Assembly: GCA_017416855.1 (NCBI GenBank)
Contig: JAFQAZ010000025.1
Coordinates: forward strand, 62,001 to 126,000
From: Clostridia bacterium
Lineage (GTDB): Bacteria; Bacillota; Clostridia; UBA1381; UBA9506
Length of the DNA stretch: 64,000 nucleotides
Direction: 5' to 3'
The notes under the pieces are model-generated. The model saw only the letters and a list, made by a program, of their open reading frames with translations, was not told the origin of the DNA and searched no databases. Shown here piece after piece: positions 41,351 through 49,513 of this stretch. How positions within the stretch are numbered: the first letter of the stretch is position 1; each line of letters opens with the position of its first letter. A program made the translations under genes and the position numbers.

Positions 41351-42371
41351 ATGTTCTCTTGATACAATCAATGCTATTTTTGAAGCTATTGCAAAAACGG
41401 CTAAGCTTTATATTCCTGCTGATGATAAAGACGGTAGTGCTGTGTATAAACAGTGGGAAGAGGGCGTTCTTTGGAGCAATGCTTTAAATACCGTAAGAAG
41501 CCCCAAAGATTTCTTTTTCCCGCAAATGGAAACCCTGATGGAATTTAAAACAGAGGGTAAAAACATTGAAGTGATTGATACAAGAAGTGAAACAGAAGAT
41601 TTTGTTATCTTTGGCGTTCGTGCTTGTGATGTCAAAAGCTTTGAAGTGTTAGACAGAGTATTTTTAACAGAACCCGTTGACAGCTATTATGCGGCAAGAC
41701 GCGAAAAAGGAGTTATTGTGTCAACAGCCTGTGCAAAACCGGCAGAAACCTGCTTCTGCAAAACCTTTGGTATTTCTCCTGAGGAGCCTGCAGGTGACAT
41801 TTCCACCTGGAAGACAGAGAATGAAATCTTTTTTAAAGCCAACACCCCCAAAGGGGAGGCTCTTTTAGAAAAAATTGCTGGCCTCACAGAAGAGTGCGAT
41901 GAAACAGCAGTTGACAGTCAAAAAGAAAAGATTGCAAAGGTAATGGATAAACTTCCGCTGAAAGATCTTACGACAGATGGCTTTGGCGGTGGAAAAACAG
42001 ACGAGTTTTTCAATCATCCTGCCTGGGATGAACTGTCCGGCAGCTGCCTTGGCTGTGGAACCTGTACCTTTGTGTGCCCCACCTGTCAGTGCTATGACAT
42101 TAAGGATTTTAACACAGGCAACGGCGTCATCAGATTCAGATGCTGGGATTCCTGTATGTATTCAGAGTTTACCAAAATGGCTCACGGAAATAACCGATTG
42201 ACGCAGAAAGAGCGCTTCCGTCAGAGATTTATGCATAAGTTAGTGTACTATCCTGAAAACAACGAAGGTCTTTTTAGTTGTGTAGGTTGCGGCAGATGCC
42301 TTTCTAAATGTCCTATTTCTATGAACATTGTGAAAGTTATGAAAAAGATTGGAGGGAAGATGAGTGAGTAA
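41343..42371 (+). CDS. flxB: FlxB/FlxC-like ferredoxin subunit (second of two)
   Basis: A 342-residue protein resembling the beta subunit of sulfhydrogenase and anaerobic sulfite reductase subunit A. The N-terminal half includes FVIFGVRACDVKSFEVLD, equivalent to the CDTYSF segment of the preceding protein. The C-terminal half has CLGCGTCTFVCPTCQCYDI (about 231-249), DSCMYSEFTKMAHGN, and CVGCGRCLSKCPISMNIV. Such subunits pair with an FAD/NAD(P)H subunit, which here is the next gene. The ATG at 41343 lies behind AGGAGGG and overlaps the previous stop region by 8 bases. Confidence 0.78.
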   Translation: MRKCSLDTINAIFEAIAKTAKLYIPADDKDGSAVYKQWEEGVLWSNALNTVRSPKDFFFPQMETLMEFKTEGKNIEVIDTRSETEDFVIFGVRACDVKSFEVLDRVFLTEPVDSYYAARREKGVIVSTACAKPAETCFCKTFGISPEEPAGDISTWKTENEIFFKANTPKGEALLEKIAGLTEECDETAVDSQKEKIAKVMDKLPLKDLTTDGFGGGKTDEFFNHPAWDELSGSCLGCGTCTFVCPTCQCYDIKDFNTGNGVIRFRCWDSCMYSEFTKMAHGNNRLTQKERFRQRFMHKLVYYPENNEGLFSCVGCGRCLSKCPISMNIVKVMKKIGGKMSE

Positions 42372-43197
42372 CAGAGAAGAAACTTTAATTCCCAAAATCG
42401 GCGTTATCACAGATGTCCGCATTGATACCCCGGACATTAAAACCTTCAGGGTTGTAACGCCTGACGGCAAAAAAGCATTCGACCACCGTCCGGGACAATG
42501 TGCAATGCTTTCCGTTCCCGGGGTTGGCGAAGCCATGTTTTCTATTACATCTTCACCCACCAATGAAGATTATATGGAATTCTCCATTAAAAAGTGCGGA
42601 TGTGTAACAGAATGGCTCCACCAGGCAGAGGTTGGACAGCAGATCACTATCAGAGGACCTTATGGTAAGCCGTTCCCTGTTGATGATGTGTTTGCCGGTA
42701 AAAACCTTTTGTTTATTGCCGGTGGTGTTGGCCTGGCACCCCTTCGCTCAGTAATCAATTATTGCAGGCATTATCGTGACCGCTACGGCGAAATTGATAT
42801 TGTTTACGGCTCAAGAAGTAAAGATGATTTACTTGATTATAAGGAAATTATTGATGAATGGTCACAGGATGCCGGTGTTAAGGTGCATCTTACCATTGAT
42901 AATCCTCAGGAGGGCTGGGACGGCCATGTAGGCTTTGTTCCCAACTATGTAAAGGAGCTTGGCTTTGATACCAATAAAACGGCTGTTCTTTGCGGACCTC
43001 CGATTATGATTAAGTTTACATTAGATGGTCTTTGCAGCCTTGGATTTGACAAAACTCAGATTTACACAACCCTTGAACTCAGAATGAAATGTGGCGTTGG
43101 TAAATGCGGAAGATGTAATGTTGGCTCTAAGTATGTATGCAAAGATGGCCCGGTGTTCAGATGCGATGAGCTGGATGAACTTCCGGATGAGTATTAA
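42364..43197 (+). CDS. flxA: FlxA-like NAD(P)H-oxidising flavoprotein with a [2Fe-2S] cluster
   Basis: A 277-residue ferredoxin-NADP reductase-family protein. FAD-binding is suggested by RPGQCAMLSVPGVGEAMFSITSSP, and NAD(P)-binding by FIAGGVGLAPLRSVI (about 119-133) and VLCGPPIMI. The C-terminal Cys set CGVGKCGRCNVGSKYVC is the [2Fe-2S] site also seen in PyrK and sulfhydrogenase gamma. It would accept hydride from NADH and feed electrons into the FlxB/C and FlxD-HdrA subunits. The start is GTG at 42364, overlapping the preceding gene by 8 bases. Confidence 0.88.
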   Translation: MSNREETLIPKIGVITDVRIDTPDIKTFRVVTPDGKKAFDHRPGQCAMLSVPGVGEAMFSITSSPTNEDYMEFSIKKCGCVTEWLHQAEVGQQITIRGPYGKPFPVDDVFAGKNLLFIAGGVGLAPLRSVINYCRHYRDRYGEIDIVYGSRSKDDLLDYKEIIDEWSQDAGVKVHLTIDNPQEGWDGHVGFVPNYVKELGFDTNKTAVLCGPPIMIKFTLDGLCSLGFDKTQIYTTLELRMKCGVGKCGRCNVGSKYVCKDGPVFRCDELDELPDEY

Positions 43198-43209
43198 AGG
43201 AGAGGTAAC

Positions 43210-43884
43210 ATGGAAAAGATGGTAAATATTTTTCTGTTTGGTAAAAAATATGAAGTTCCTGCTAATTTAACCATTATGACAGCAATGGAATATGCCGGCT
43301 ATCAGTTGGTTCGCGGTTGCGGTTGCCGTAATGGCTTTTGCGGCGCCTGTGCAACGGTTTATCGCATTAAGGGCGACAAAGAATTAAAAGCTTGTCTTGC
43401 TTGCCAGACGCAGGTGGAAGACAATATGTACATTGCAACTCTGCCGTTCTTCCCTTTGGTTAAAGAGGTGTATGACATGGAGAAAATTACGCCTTCAGAA
43501 GCCGTTATGATGCAGCTTTATCCTGAAATTTATGCTTGTGTCGGCTGTAATGCCTGCACAAAGAGCTGCACCCAGGAGCTGAATGTTATGCAGTATATCG
43601 CCTATGCTCAGCGCGGTGATTTTGAAAAGTGTGCTGAGGAGTCATTTGACTGTGTAATGTGCGGTGTTTGTTCTTCAAGATGTCCTGCGGGGATTTCACA
43701 TCCTCAGGTTGCTATGCTGGCAAGAAGAATTAACGGTAAGTATCTGGCACCCGGTTGTGAACATCTTGATGCACGTGTGAAAGAGATTAAAGACGGTACC
43801 TTTAATGAACTGATTGAAGCCCTGATGCAAAAGCCTGTTGAAGAACTGAAAGAGCTTTATAACACACGTGAAATCGAGAAGTAA
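43210..43884 (+). CDS. frdB: Fumarate reductase/succinate dehydrogenase-type iron-sulfur subunit
   Basis: A 224-residue iron-sulfur protein. The N-terminal plant-ferredoxin-like part binds a [2Fe-2S] cluster (GCGCRNGFCGAC, then CLAC). The C-terminal helical part has two ferredoxin motifs, CVGCNACTKSCTQELNVMQ and CVMCGVCSSRCPAGISHPQ. Ordinary FrdB has one [4Fe-4S] and one [3Fe-4S] motif and docks to a membrane anchor; no anchor gene exists here. The layout is closer to soluble thiol:fumarate reductase TfrB of methanogens, but without its CCG domain, which here is supplied separately as HdrB. A GAGGTAAC site precedes the ATG. Confidence 0.82.
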   Translation: MEKMVNIFLFGKKYEVPANLTIMTAMEYAGYQLVRGCGCRNGFCGACATVYRIKGDKELKACLACQTQVEDNMYIATLPFFPLVKEVYDMEKITPSEAVMMQLYPEIYACVGCNACTKSCTQELNVMQYIAYAQRGDFEKCAEESFDCVMCGVCSSRCPAGISHPQVAMLARRINGKYLAPGCEHLDARVKEIKDGTFNELIEALMQKPVEELKELYNTREIEK

Positions 43885-43897
43885 GGAGGAGATCGGA

Positions 43898-45505
43898 ATG
43901 TATTCTGAGCAATTTCAAAAATCCATTAAAGCGGTTGAAGCAGCCAGAGAAGCGAATATTGCATTAGAGCCCGACCGCATGACGGCAAAGCAGAAGGAAG
44001 ATTTGCTGGCAGCATATCATCCTGACTATAAAAAAGATGAATTTGAAACTCTTAAATTTGGCCCTAACAAGGGTCAGGAGGTGCCTCGCGAGCTGTGTGA
44101 GCTGCTTCAGGCTAAAAGCCGCATTAAGGCTGATGACATTGATTTGAACGATGTTACCTATGATGTGGATGTTCTGGTTATCGGCGGCGGCGGTGCCGGC
44201 ACTTCAGCTGCTATTGAAGCCCACGAAGCAGGTGCAAAGGTTATGATTGCAACCAAGCTTCGCATGGGTGATGCCAACACAATGATGGCAGAAGGCGGTA
44301 TTCAGGCGGCTGATAAGCCTAACGATTCCCCGGCGATTCACTTTGTGGATGCTTTTGGTGGTGGTCACTTTGCTGCAAAGCGTGAACTGCTTTCCAAGCT
44401 GGTTTGTGATGCTCCGGAGGCAATTCAATGGCTTTCCAATTTGGGTGTTGAATTTGATAAAGAGGCTGACGGCACAATGGTTACAACCCATGGTGGTGGT
44501 ACATCCCGTAAGCGTATGCACGCGGCAAAGGACTATTCCGGCGCAGAAATCATGCGTACCCTGCGTGATGAGGTGTTAAACCGTCAGATTCCTGTTGTTG
44601 ATTTTACCGCAGCTATTGAACTGATTTTAGATGAAAAGGGCAATGCAGCAGGTGCGGTGCTTATGAATATGGAAACCAATGAACTGATGGTTGCCAAGGC
44701 GAAAACCGTTATCATTGCAACCGGAGGTGCAGGCAGAATGCACTATCAGGGTTTCCCCACATCCAACCATTATGGTGCAACGGCCGATGGTCTGGTGCTT
44801 GGCTATCGTGCAGGCGCTAAACTGCTTTATGCCGAAACATTGCAGTATCATCCTACAGGCGTTGCATATCCTGAACAGATTTTTGGTGCTTTGGTAACGG
44901 AAAAAGTGCGTTCGTTGGGCGCAAAGCTTGTTAATGTGAATGGTGATGTGTTTATGCATCCGCTGGAAACCCGTGATGTTTCTGCGGCTTCTATCATCCG
45001 CGAATGCACAGACCGTGGTAATGGTGTGGACACAGGTAGCGGCCTGGGTGTATGGCTGGATACGCCGATGATTGAAAAAATCGGTGGAGAAGGCACCATT
45101 GAAAAGAGAATTCCGGCGATGATGCGTATGTTCGGCCAGTATGGCATCGACATCCGCAAGGAGCCCATTCTGGTGTTCCCCACATTGCATTATCAGAACG
45201 GCGGTTTGGATATCAATGTTGACGGTTCAACTACCAATGTCGAAAATCTGTATGTTGCCGGTGAGGCTGTTGGCGGCATTCACGGTAAGAACAGACTGAT
45301 GGGCAACTCCCTTTTAGATATTATTGTATTTGGTAGAAATGCTGGTCAGAATGCGGCGGCAAAAGCGAAAAATGTGACCGTTGGTAAGCTTTCTTTAGAT
45401 CATATTGCAGCGTTTGATAAGGAACGTGCAGCAGCAGGTGTTGAAACGGATGCTGTTTCTCCTAAACTGTTGCCAGATTATACTAATCGTAAAAACAGAG
45501 CATAA
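43898..45505 (+). CDS. frdA: Soluble fumarate reductase flavoprotein subunit
   Basis: A 535-residue flavoprotein of the succinate dehydrogenase/fumarate reductase family. After a roughly 90-residue helical N-terminal extension comes the FAD motif VLVIGGGGAGTSAAIEAHEAG. Catalytic elements are LQYHPTG, the Arg in ETRDVSAASIIREC, LHYQNGGLDIN (substrate His), and FAD-binding ENLYVAGEAVGGIHGKNRLMGNSLLDIIVFG. The His that carries covalent FAD in membrane Sdh/Frd (S-H-T) is Asn127 here (DANTMMAEGG), so FAD should be non-covalent, as in soluble enzymes. The ATG at 43898 follows AAGGAGGAG, 13 bases after frdB. Confidence 0.86.
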   Translation: MYSEQFQKSIKAVEAAREANIALEPDRMTAKQKEDLLAAYHPDYKKDEFETLKFGPNKGQEVPRELCELLQAKSRIKADDIDLNDVTYDVDVLVIGGGGAGTSAAIEAHEAGAKVMIATKLRMGDANTMMAEGGIQAADKPNDSPAIHFVDAFGGGHFAAKRELLSKLVCDAPEAIQWLSNLGVEFDKEADGTMVTTHGGGTSRKRMHAAKDYSGAEIMRTLRDEVLNRQIPVVDFTAAIELILDEKGNAAGAVLMNMETNELMVAKAKTVIIATGGAGRMHYQGFPTSNHYGATADGLVLGYRAGAKLLYAETLQYHPTGVAYPEQIFGALVTEKVRSLGAKLVNVNGDVFMHPLETRDVSAASIIRECTDRGNGVDTGSGLGVWLDTPMIEKIGGEGTIEKRIPAMMRMFGQYGIDIRKEPILVFPTLHYQNGGLDINVDGSTTNVENLYVAGEAVGGIHGKNRLMGNSLLDIIVFGRNAGQNAAAKAKNVTVGKLSLDHIAAFDKERAAAGVETDAVSPKLLPDYTNRKNRA

Positions 45506-45532
45506 GTAATTAAGAAAAGAGGTCTTTTAGTT

Positions 45533-46795
45533 ATGACATTATTTGGTGGTGTTATTCCCGTAACGGGCATTACATTTTTGATGGTTTGCCTGTTTGCAAT
45601 TCTTTTTTGCGGTTACGCATTGGGAAGAATAACAATCAAAGGTGTGTCGCTGGGAGATGCAGGTGTGTTTATCGTTGCTCTTTTATTTGGTGCATTTTTC
45701 TTTGCACCCCTTGATAAACAGCTTGTTATCAAAGGTGCTGTTGAGGTAGGGTTTACTGACAAAGCACTTTCCATTATTGAAACACTTGGTCTTATTCTTT
45801 TTGTTACATCTGTCGGATTTATTGCAGGTCCTAAGTTCTTTGCCAATATGAAGAAGAACTTCAAATCTTATGTATTGATTGGTCTTGTGATTATCCTGTT
45901 CGGTGGCCTTTCGGCTGTTGGTTGTATCTACCTTGGTGAAGTGTTAGGCTACGGCGCATCGATAGAGACGCAGGATGGATTTGTTGCCATGATTGTAGGA
46001 CTTTTATCTGGCTCTCTAACATCAACGCCCGCATTTTCTGCGGCAAAAGCAACAGTTGCTCCTGAGTACACAAGCCTTGTTTCAGTTGGTCACGGCATCG
46101 CCTACATTTTCGGTGTTATCGGTGTTGTGCTGTTTGTGCAGATTATTCCCAAGCTGACAAAGGCTAATATGGAAGAAGAACGCGCAAAAATTGCCATTCA
46201 GGTTGATGAAACAGATAAAAAGGCTTGCACAGGTAAGCTTTTGAGCCTTGATGGTCACGGCTTCGCAGCATTTTCGTTGGCAGCAGTGCTTGGCGCCCTT
46301 GTTGGAAAAATTATGATTCCTTTATCATCGGCAGGTCTTTCGGGCACATGCTTTTCGCTGACAACAACCGGCGGTTGCTTACTGGTTTCCCTACTGATTG
46401 GTCACTTTGGCAGAATCGGCAAATTAAACCTTATGCCCGATACTACAACACTCAAGCTTTTCAGAGAACTGGGTCTTGTATTATTCCTGGTTGGTGCAGG
46501 CATTCCCGGTGGTGCAGACTTTGTGGCAAACTTTGACTCTATGTACTTTGTATACGGTATCATTATGACCGTTATCCCTATGATTGTAGGTTATCTGTTT
46601 GCTAAATATGTGCTGAAATTAAGCCTTTTAAACAACTTGGGTTCCATCACAGGCGGTATGACAAGTACACCGGCCTTGGGCACTCTGATTGGAACAGCAG
46701 GCACAGAAGATGTAGCGGCAGCTTATGCTTCTACATATCCTATAGCGCTCATTGCGGTGGTATTGGTATCACAATTTTTAGTTATATTATTTTGA
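45533..46795 (+). CDS. AspT/YidE-family membrane exchanger (candidate succinate exporter)
   Basis: An integral membrane protein of 420 residues with about ten hydrophobic helices. It shows the internal duplication of the aspartate:alanine exchanger family: the signature SGSLTSTPAFSAAK (about 166-179) recurs as TGGMTSTPALGTL near 378-390. Family members exchange aspartate/alanine, and the Corynebacterium member SucE1 exports succinate. Its place directly after the fumarate reductase genes suggests C4-dicarboxylate exchange or succinate export. It has no large cytoplasmic TrkA-C domain, so it is a short form. The ribosome site is AAAAGAGG. Confidence 0.85.
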   Translation: MTLFGGVIPVTGITFLMVCLFAILFCGYALGRITIKGVSLGDAGVFIVALLFGAFFFAPLDKQLVIKGAVEVGFTDKALSIIETLGLILFVTSVGFIAGPKFFANMKKNFKSYVLIGLVIILFGGLSAVGCIYLGEVLGYGASIETQDGFVAMIVGLLSGSLTSTPAFSAAKATVAPEYTSLVSVGHGIAYIFGVIGVVLFVQIIPKLTKANMEEERAKIAIQVDETDKKACTGKLLSLDGHGFAAFSLAAVLGALVGKIMIPLSSAGLSGTCFSLTTTGGCLLVSLLIGHFGRIGKLNLMPDTTTLKLFRELGLVLFLVGAGIPGGADFVANFDSMYFVYGIIMTVIPMIVGYLFAKYVLKLSLLNNLGSITGGMTSTPALGTLIGTAGTEDVAAAYASTYPIALIAVVLVSQFLVILF

Positions 46796-46841
46796 TTTTT
46801 TTTAAAAATAAAAATAAATTAAAAAAGGAAAGAGGTTAAAC

Positions 46842-48446
46842 ATGAAAAACATCGATTTAAGCAAGTATGGTATTACAGGTGTGAAGGAAATCATCCATAA
46901 TCCTTCATACGAAGAGCTGTTTGCTGCAGAAACCGATCCTTCTTTAGAAGGCTTCGAAAAAGGTCAGGAAACTGAACTGGGTGCAGTAAACGTAATGACC
47001 GGCATTTATACCGGCCGTTCTCCCAAAGATAAATTTATTGTTATGGATGAAAATTCAAAAGACACCGTTTGGTGGACTTCTGATGAATTCAAAAACGACA
47101 ACCACCCCTGCAGCGAAGAAACCTGGGCTGAATTAAAGAAACTGGCTATCGCACAGCTTTCTGATAAGAAACTCTACGTAGTAGACGTTTTCTGCGGTGC
47201 TAACGAAGACTCCAGAATGTCCATCAGATTCATTATGGAAGTTGCTTGGCAGGCTCACTTTGTAAAGAATATGTTCATCAACCCCACAGCTGAAGAATTA
47301 GAAAACTTCGAGCCTGACTTTGTTTGCTACAATGCCTCCAAAGCAAAGGTTGAAAACTACAAAGAATTAGGTCTTAATTCTGAAACAGCTGCAGTATTCA
47401 ACATCACTTCCCGTGAGCAGGTTATCTTAAACACCTGGTACGGCGGTGAAATGAAAAAGGGTATGTTCTCTATGATGAACTACTACCTGCCCTTAAACGG
47501 TATGGCTTCTATGCACTGTTCTGCAAACACTGATATGAACGGTGAAAATACTGCATTATTCTTCGGTCTTTCCGGTACCGGTAAAACAACTCTGTCAACC
47601 GATCCTAAGCGTCTGTTGATTGGTGACGACGAACACGGCTGGGATGACAAGGGTGTATTCAACTTTGAAGGCGGTTGCTATGCCAAGGTTATCAATCTGG
47701 ATAAAGATTCCGAGCCAGACATCTACAATGCGATCCGTCGTAACGCTCTCTTAGAAAACGTTACTGTAGATGCAAACGGCGTTTGTGATTTCAATGACGG
47801 TTCTGTTACTGAAAATACCCGTGTATCTTACCCCATTGATCACATTGAAAAGATTGTACGTCCCGTATCTGCTGCTCCGGATGCTAAGAACGTAATCTTC
47901 CTTTCTGCTGATGCTTTTGGCGTACTGCCTCCGGTTTCTATTTTAACTCCTGAACAGGCTCAGTACTACTTCCTGTCTGGTTTTACTTCAAAGCTGGCAG
48001 GTACTGAACGTGGTATCACAGAACCTACACCGACCTTCTCTGCATGCTTCGGTCAGGCTTTCTTAGAGCTGCATCCGACCAAATATGCTGAAGAGCTGGT
48101 TAAGAAGATGGAAAAGAGCGGTGCTAAGGCATACCTCGTAAACACCGGTTGGAATGGTACCGGCAAACGTATCTCCATTAAAGATACCCGTGGTATCATC
48201 GATGCTATCTTAGATGGCTCCATCTTAAAGGCTGAAACTAAAGAAATTCCTTACTTCAATTTTGCAGTTCCTACCGCACTGCCCGGCGTTGATTCCGGCA
48301 TTTTAGATCCCCGTGACACCTACGGTGATGCAGCTGAGTGGGATGCAAAGGCAAAAGACCTTGCTTCTCGTTTTGTTAAAAACTTCGAGAAATACACCGG
48401 CAACGATGCAGGTAAAGCATTGGTTAGTGCTGGCCCCAGCTTATAA
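46842..48446 (+). CDS. pckA: Phosphoenolpyruvate carboxykinase (ATP)
   Basis: A 534-residue ATP-type enzyme interconverting oxaloacetate plus ATP with PEP, CO2 and ADP. Motifs visible are [26 protein letters not shown], the kinase P-loop [11 protein letters not shown] (about 241-251), [23 protein letters not shown] with the metal-binding Asp, and RVSYPIDHI. In succinate-forming anaerobes it works towards oxaloacetate, conserving an ATP. That fits its position 46 bases after the succinate operon and may mean it is cotranscribed. A strong terminator follows. Confidence 0.96.
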   Translation: MKNIDLSKYGITGVKEIIHNPSYEELFAAETDPSLEGFEKGQETELGAVNVMTGIYTGRSPKDKFIVMDENSKDTVWWTSDEFKNDNHPCSEETWAELKKLAIAQLSDKKLYVVDVFCGANEDSRMSIRFIMEVAWQAHFVKNMFINPTAEELENFEPDFVCYNASKAKVENYKELGLNSETAAVFNITSREQVILNTWYGGEMKKGMFSMMNYYLPLNGMASMHCSANTDMNGENTALFFGLSGTGKTTLSTDPKRLLIGDDEHGWDDKGVFNFEGGCYAKVINLDKDSEPDIYNAIRRNALLENVTVDANGVCDFNDGSVTENTRVSYPIDHIEKIVRPVSAAPDAKNVIFLSADAFGVLPPVSILTPEQAQYYFLSGFTSKLAGTERGITEPTPTFSACFGQAFLELHPTKYAEELVKKMEKSGAKAYLVNTGWNGTGKRISIKDTRGIIDAILDGSILKAETKEIPYFNFAVPTALPGVDSGILDPRDTYGDAAEWDAKAKDLASRFVKNFEKYTGNDAGKALVSAGPSL

Positions 48447-48463
48447 TTTATACTGAAATGACA

Positions 48464-48498
48464 AAAACCGGAACCAGGATTTTCTTGGTTCCGGTTTT
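48464..48498 (+). terminator. Terminator after pckA
   Basis: AAAACCGGAACCA and TGGTTCCGGTTTT form a 13-bp perfect stem with a nine-base loop. Confidence 0.85.
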
Positions 48499-48508
48499 AT
48501 GGTATAAT

Positions 48509-48593
48509 GAACGCATACCTTAAAATTTTTTAATCGGTAGCGTTCATTGCACCACAAAATTCCTTGAATTTATTTTAATAGGAAAATTTGTGG
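48509..48593. repeat. Two tandem inverted repeats between pckA and the HIT gene
   Basis: GAACGC/GCGTTC arms (48509-48545) are followed by CCACAAAATTCC and GGAAAATTTGTGG arms (48552-48593). The loop of the second contains TTGAATTTATTTTAATAGGA, almost identical to TTGATTTATTTTAATAGGA at 3464-3482. Non-coding. Confidence 0.55.
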
Positions 48594-48596
48594 TAT

Positions 48597-48631
48597 AACA
48601 AGAGCCACACTCCGAATGGGTGTGGCTCTTG
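48597..48631 (-). terminator. Terminator of the minus-strand nifS-like/aroK-like/HIT operon
   Basis: ACAAGAGCCACAC and GTGTGGCTCTTGT form a 13-bp stem immediately downstream of the HIT gene. The T run on the minus strand is weak. Confidence 0.7.
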
Positions 48632-48640
48632 TTATATTAT

Positions 48641-48982
48641 TTACACCAAGCGGTCAAACTGATCACCGGCAAGCAAATGGAAATGCAAGTGGAAAACAGT
48701 TTGTCCGGCATTTTCACCACAGTTGTTGATGATACGGTAACCGTCTTCGGCAAAGCCCAAGTCCTTGGCCAGTTTTTGTGCTGTTAACAGAATGTGCCCT
48801 AACAGTGCCTGATGGGCAGGGGAGGCCTCGTTCATACCGGAAAAATGCTCTTTGGGGATAATCAGAATATGTACCGGAGCAGCCGGTGCAATATCGTAAA
48901 AGGCATAAACAAGCTCGTCTTCATACACCTTGTTGGAAGGAATTTCTCCGTTGATGATTTTGCAAAAAATACAATCGTTCAT
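48641..48982 (-). CDS. HIT-family (Hint-like) nucleotide hydrolase
   Basis: A 113-residue histidine-triad protein. The N-terminal CIFCKIINGEIPS carries the zinc-type Cys pair, and the active site is TVFHLHFHLLAG (His-x-His-x-His) near residue 100. HIT proteins of this class hydrolyse adenosine phosphoramidates or dinucleotide polyphosphates; the in vivo role is generally unclear. The ATG at 48982 was chosen because AAAGG lies upstream; an ATG at 48991 overlaps that site. It starts 5 bases after the stop of the shikimate-kinase-like gene. Confidence 0.92.
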   Translation of the reverse strand: MNDCIFCKIINGEIPSNKVYEDELVYAFYDIAPAAPVHILIIPKEHFSGMNEASPAHQALLGHILLTAQKLAKDLGFAEDGYRIINNCGENAGQTVFHLHFHLLAGDQFDRLV

Positions 48983-48987
48983 GATTT

Positions 48988-49500
48988 TCATCCTTTCAGT
49001 TTTTCATAATATTCAATAATTTCTGTTGCAGCCTTATCCATATCATTATGGTCGACAGAAATCACAAAGTCTGCTTGCTCATAATAAGGATTCCGTTCAG
49101 CCATCATTGCCTCAATGTCAGCTGGTGTGGCATTGGCCAGACCAGGACGGCGTGTGGCAGAATGGCGGGTGTTTTTATAAACGGTTTCAGCCGATGCCCG
49201 CAGCCAGAATAGAATGCCGTTCTTTTTCAGCTCAGAAAGATTGAATTCATCCATAACTGTATCGCCACCGGTGGAGATCAAGCAGTTTTCATTCTGAGCC
49301 AAAGTAGAAACGGCAAAGCGCTGTGCTCCTTCGAAGTATTTTTTTCCTTTTTTCTTCAAAAGGTCATACACAGGCATTTTTTCGCAACGGCGGATGGCTT
49401 CATCCGTATCGTAAAACTCAATATGCAGTTTGGCGGCAACACGTTTGCCAACGGTGGTTTTTCCGGAACCCATAAATCCGATTAACACAATATTTTTCAT
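48988..49500 (-). CDS. Shikimate-kinase-like protein
   Basis: A 170-residue P-loop kinase with the shikimate kinase layout: Walker A GFMGSGKTT (about 8-16), FYDTDEAI (metal and substrate Asp), a lid with ATRRPGL, and ERNPYYEQADF. Two substrate-site positions differ from true AroK. The Arg of the usual F-R-x-x-E is Glu (YFEGAQRF), and the Gly-Gly-Gly is Gly-Gly-Asp (STGGDTV). It could be a divergent shikimate kinase or act on another small hydroxylated substrate. It lies between a cysteine desulfurase and a HIT gene with no other aro gene nearby. The ATG at 49500 has AGGAG upstream. Confidence 0.75.
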   Translation of the reverse strand: MKNIVLIGFMGSGKTTVGKRVAAKLHIEFYDTDEAIRRCEKMPVYDLLKKKGKKYFEGAQRFAVSTLAQNENCLISTGGDTVMDEFNLSELKKNGILFWLRASAETVYKNTRHSATRRPGLANATPADIEAMMAERNPYYEQADFVISVDHNDMDKAATEIIEYYEKLKG

Positions 49501-49513
49501 AATATACTCCTGT

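Noticed and set aside
44627-45190. 187-codon open frame antisense to frdA
   Set aside because: Shadow of the flavoprotein gene with no ribosome site and no motif.
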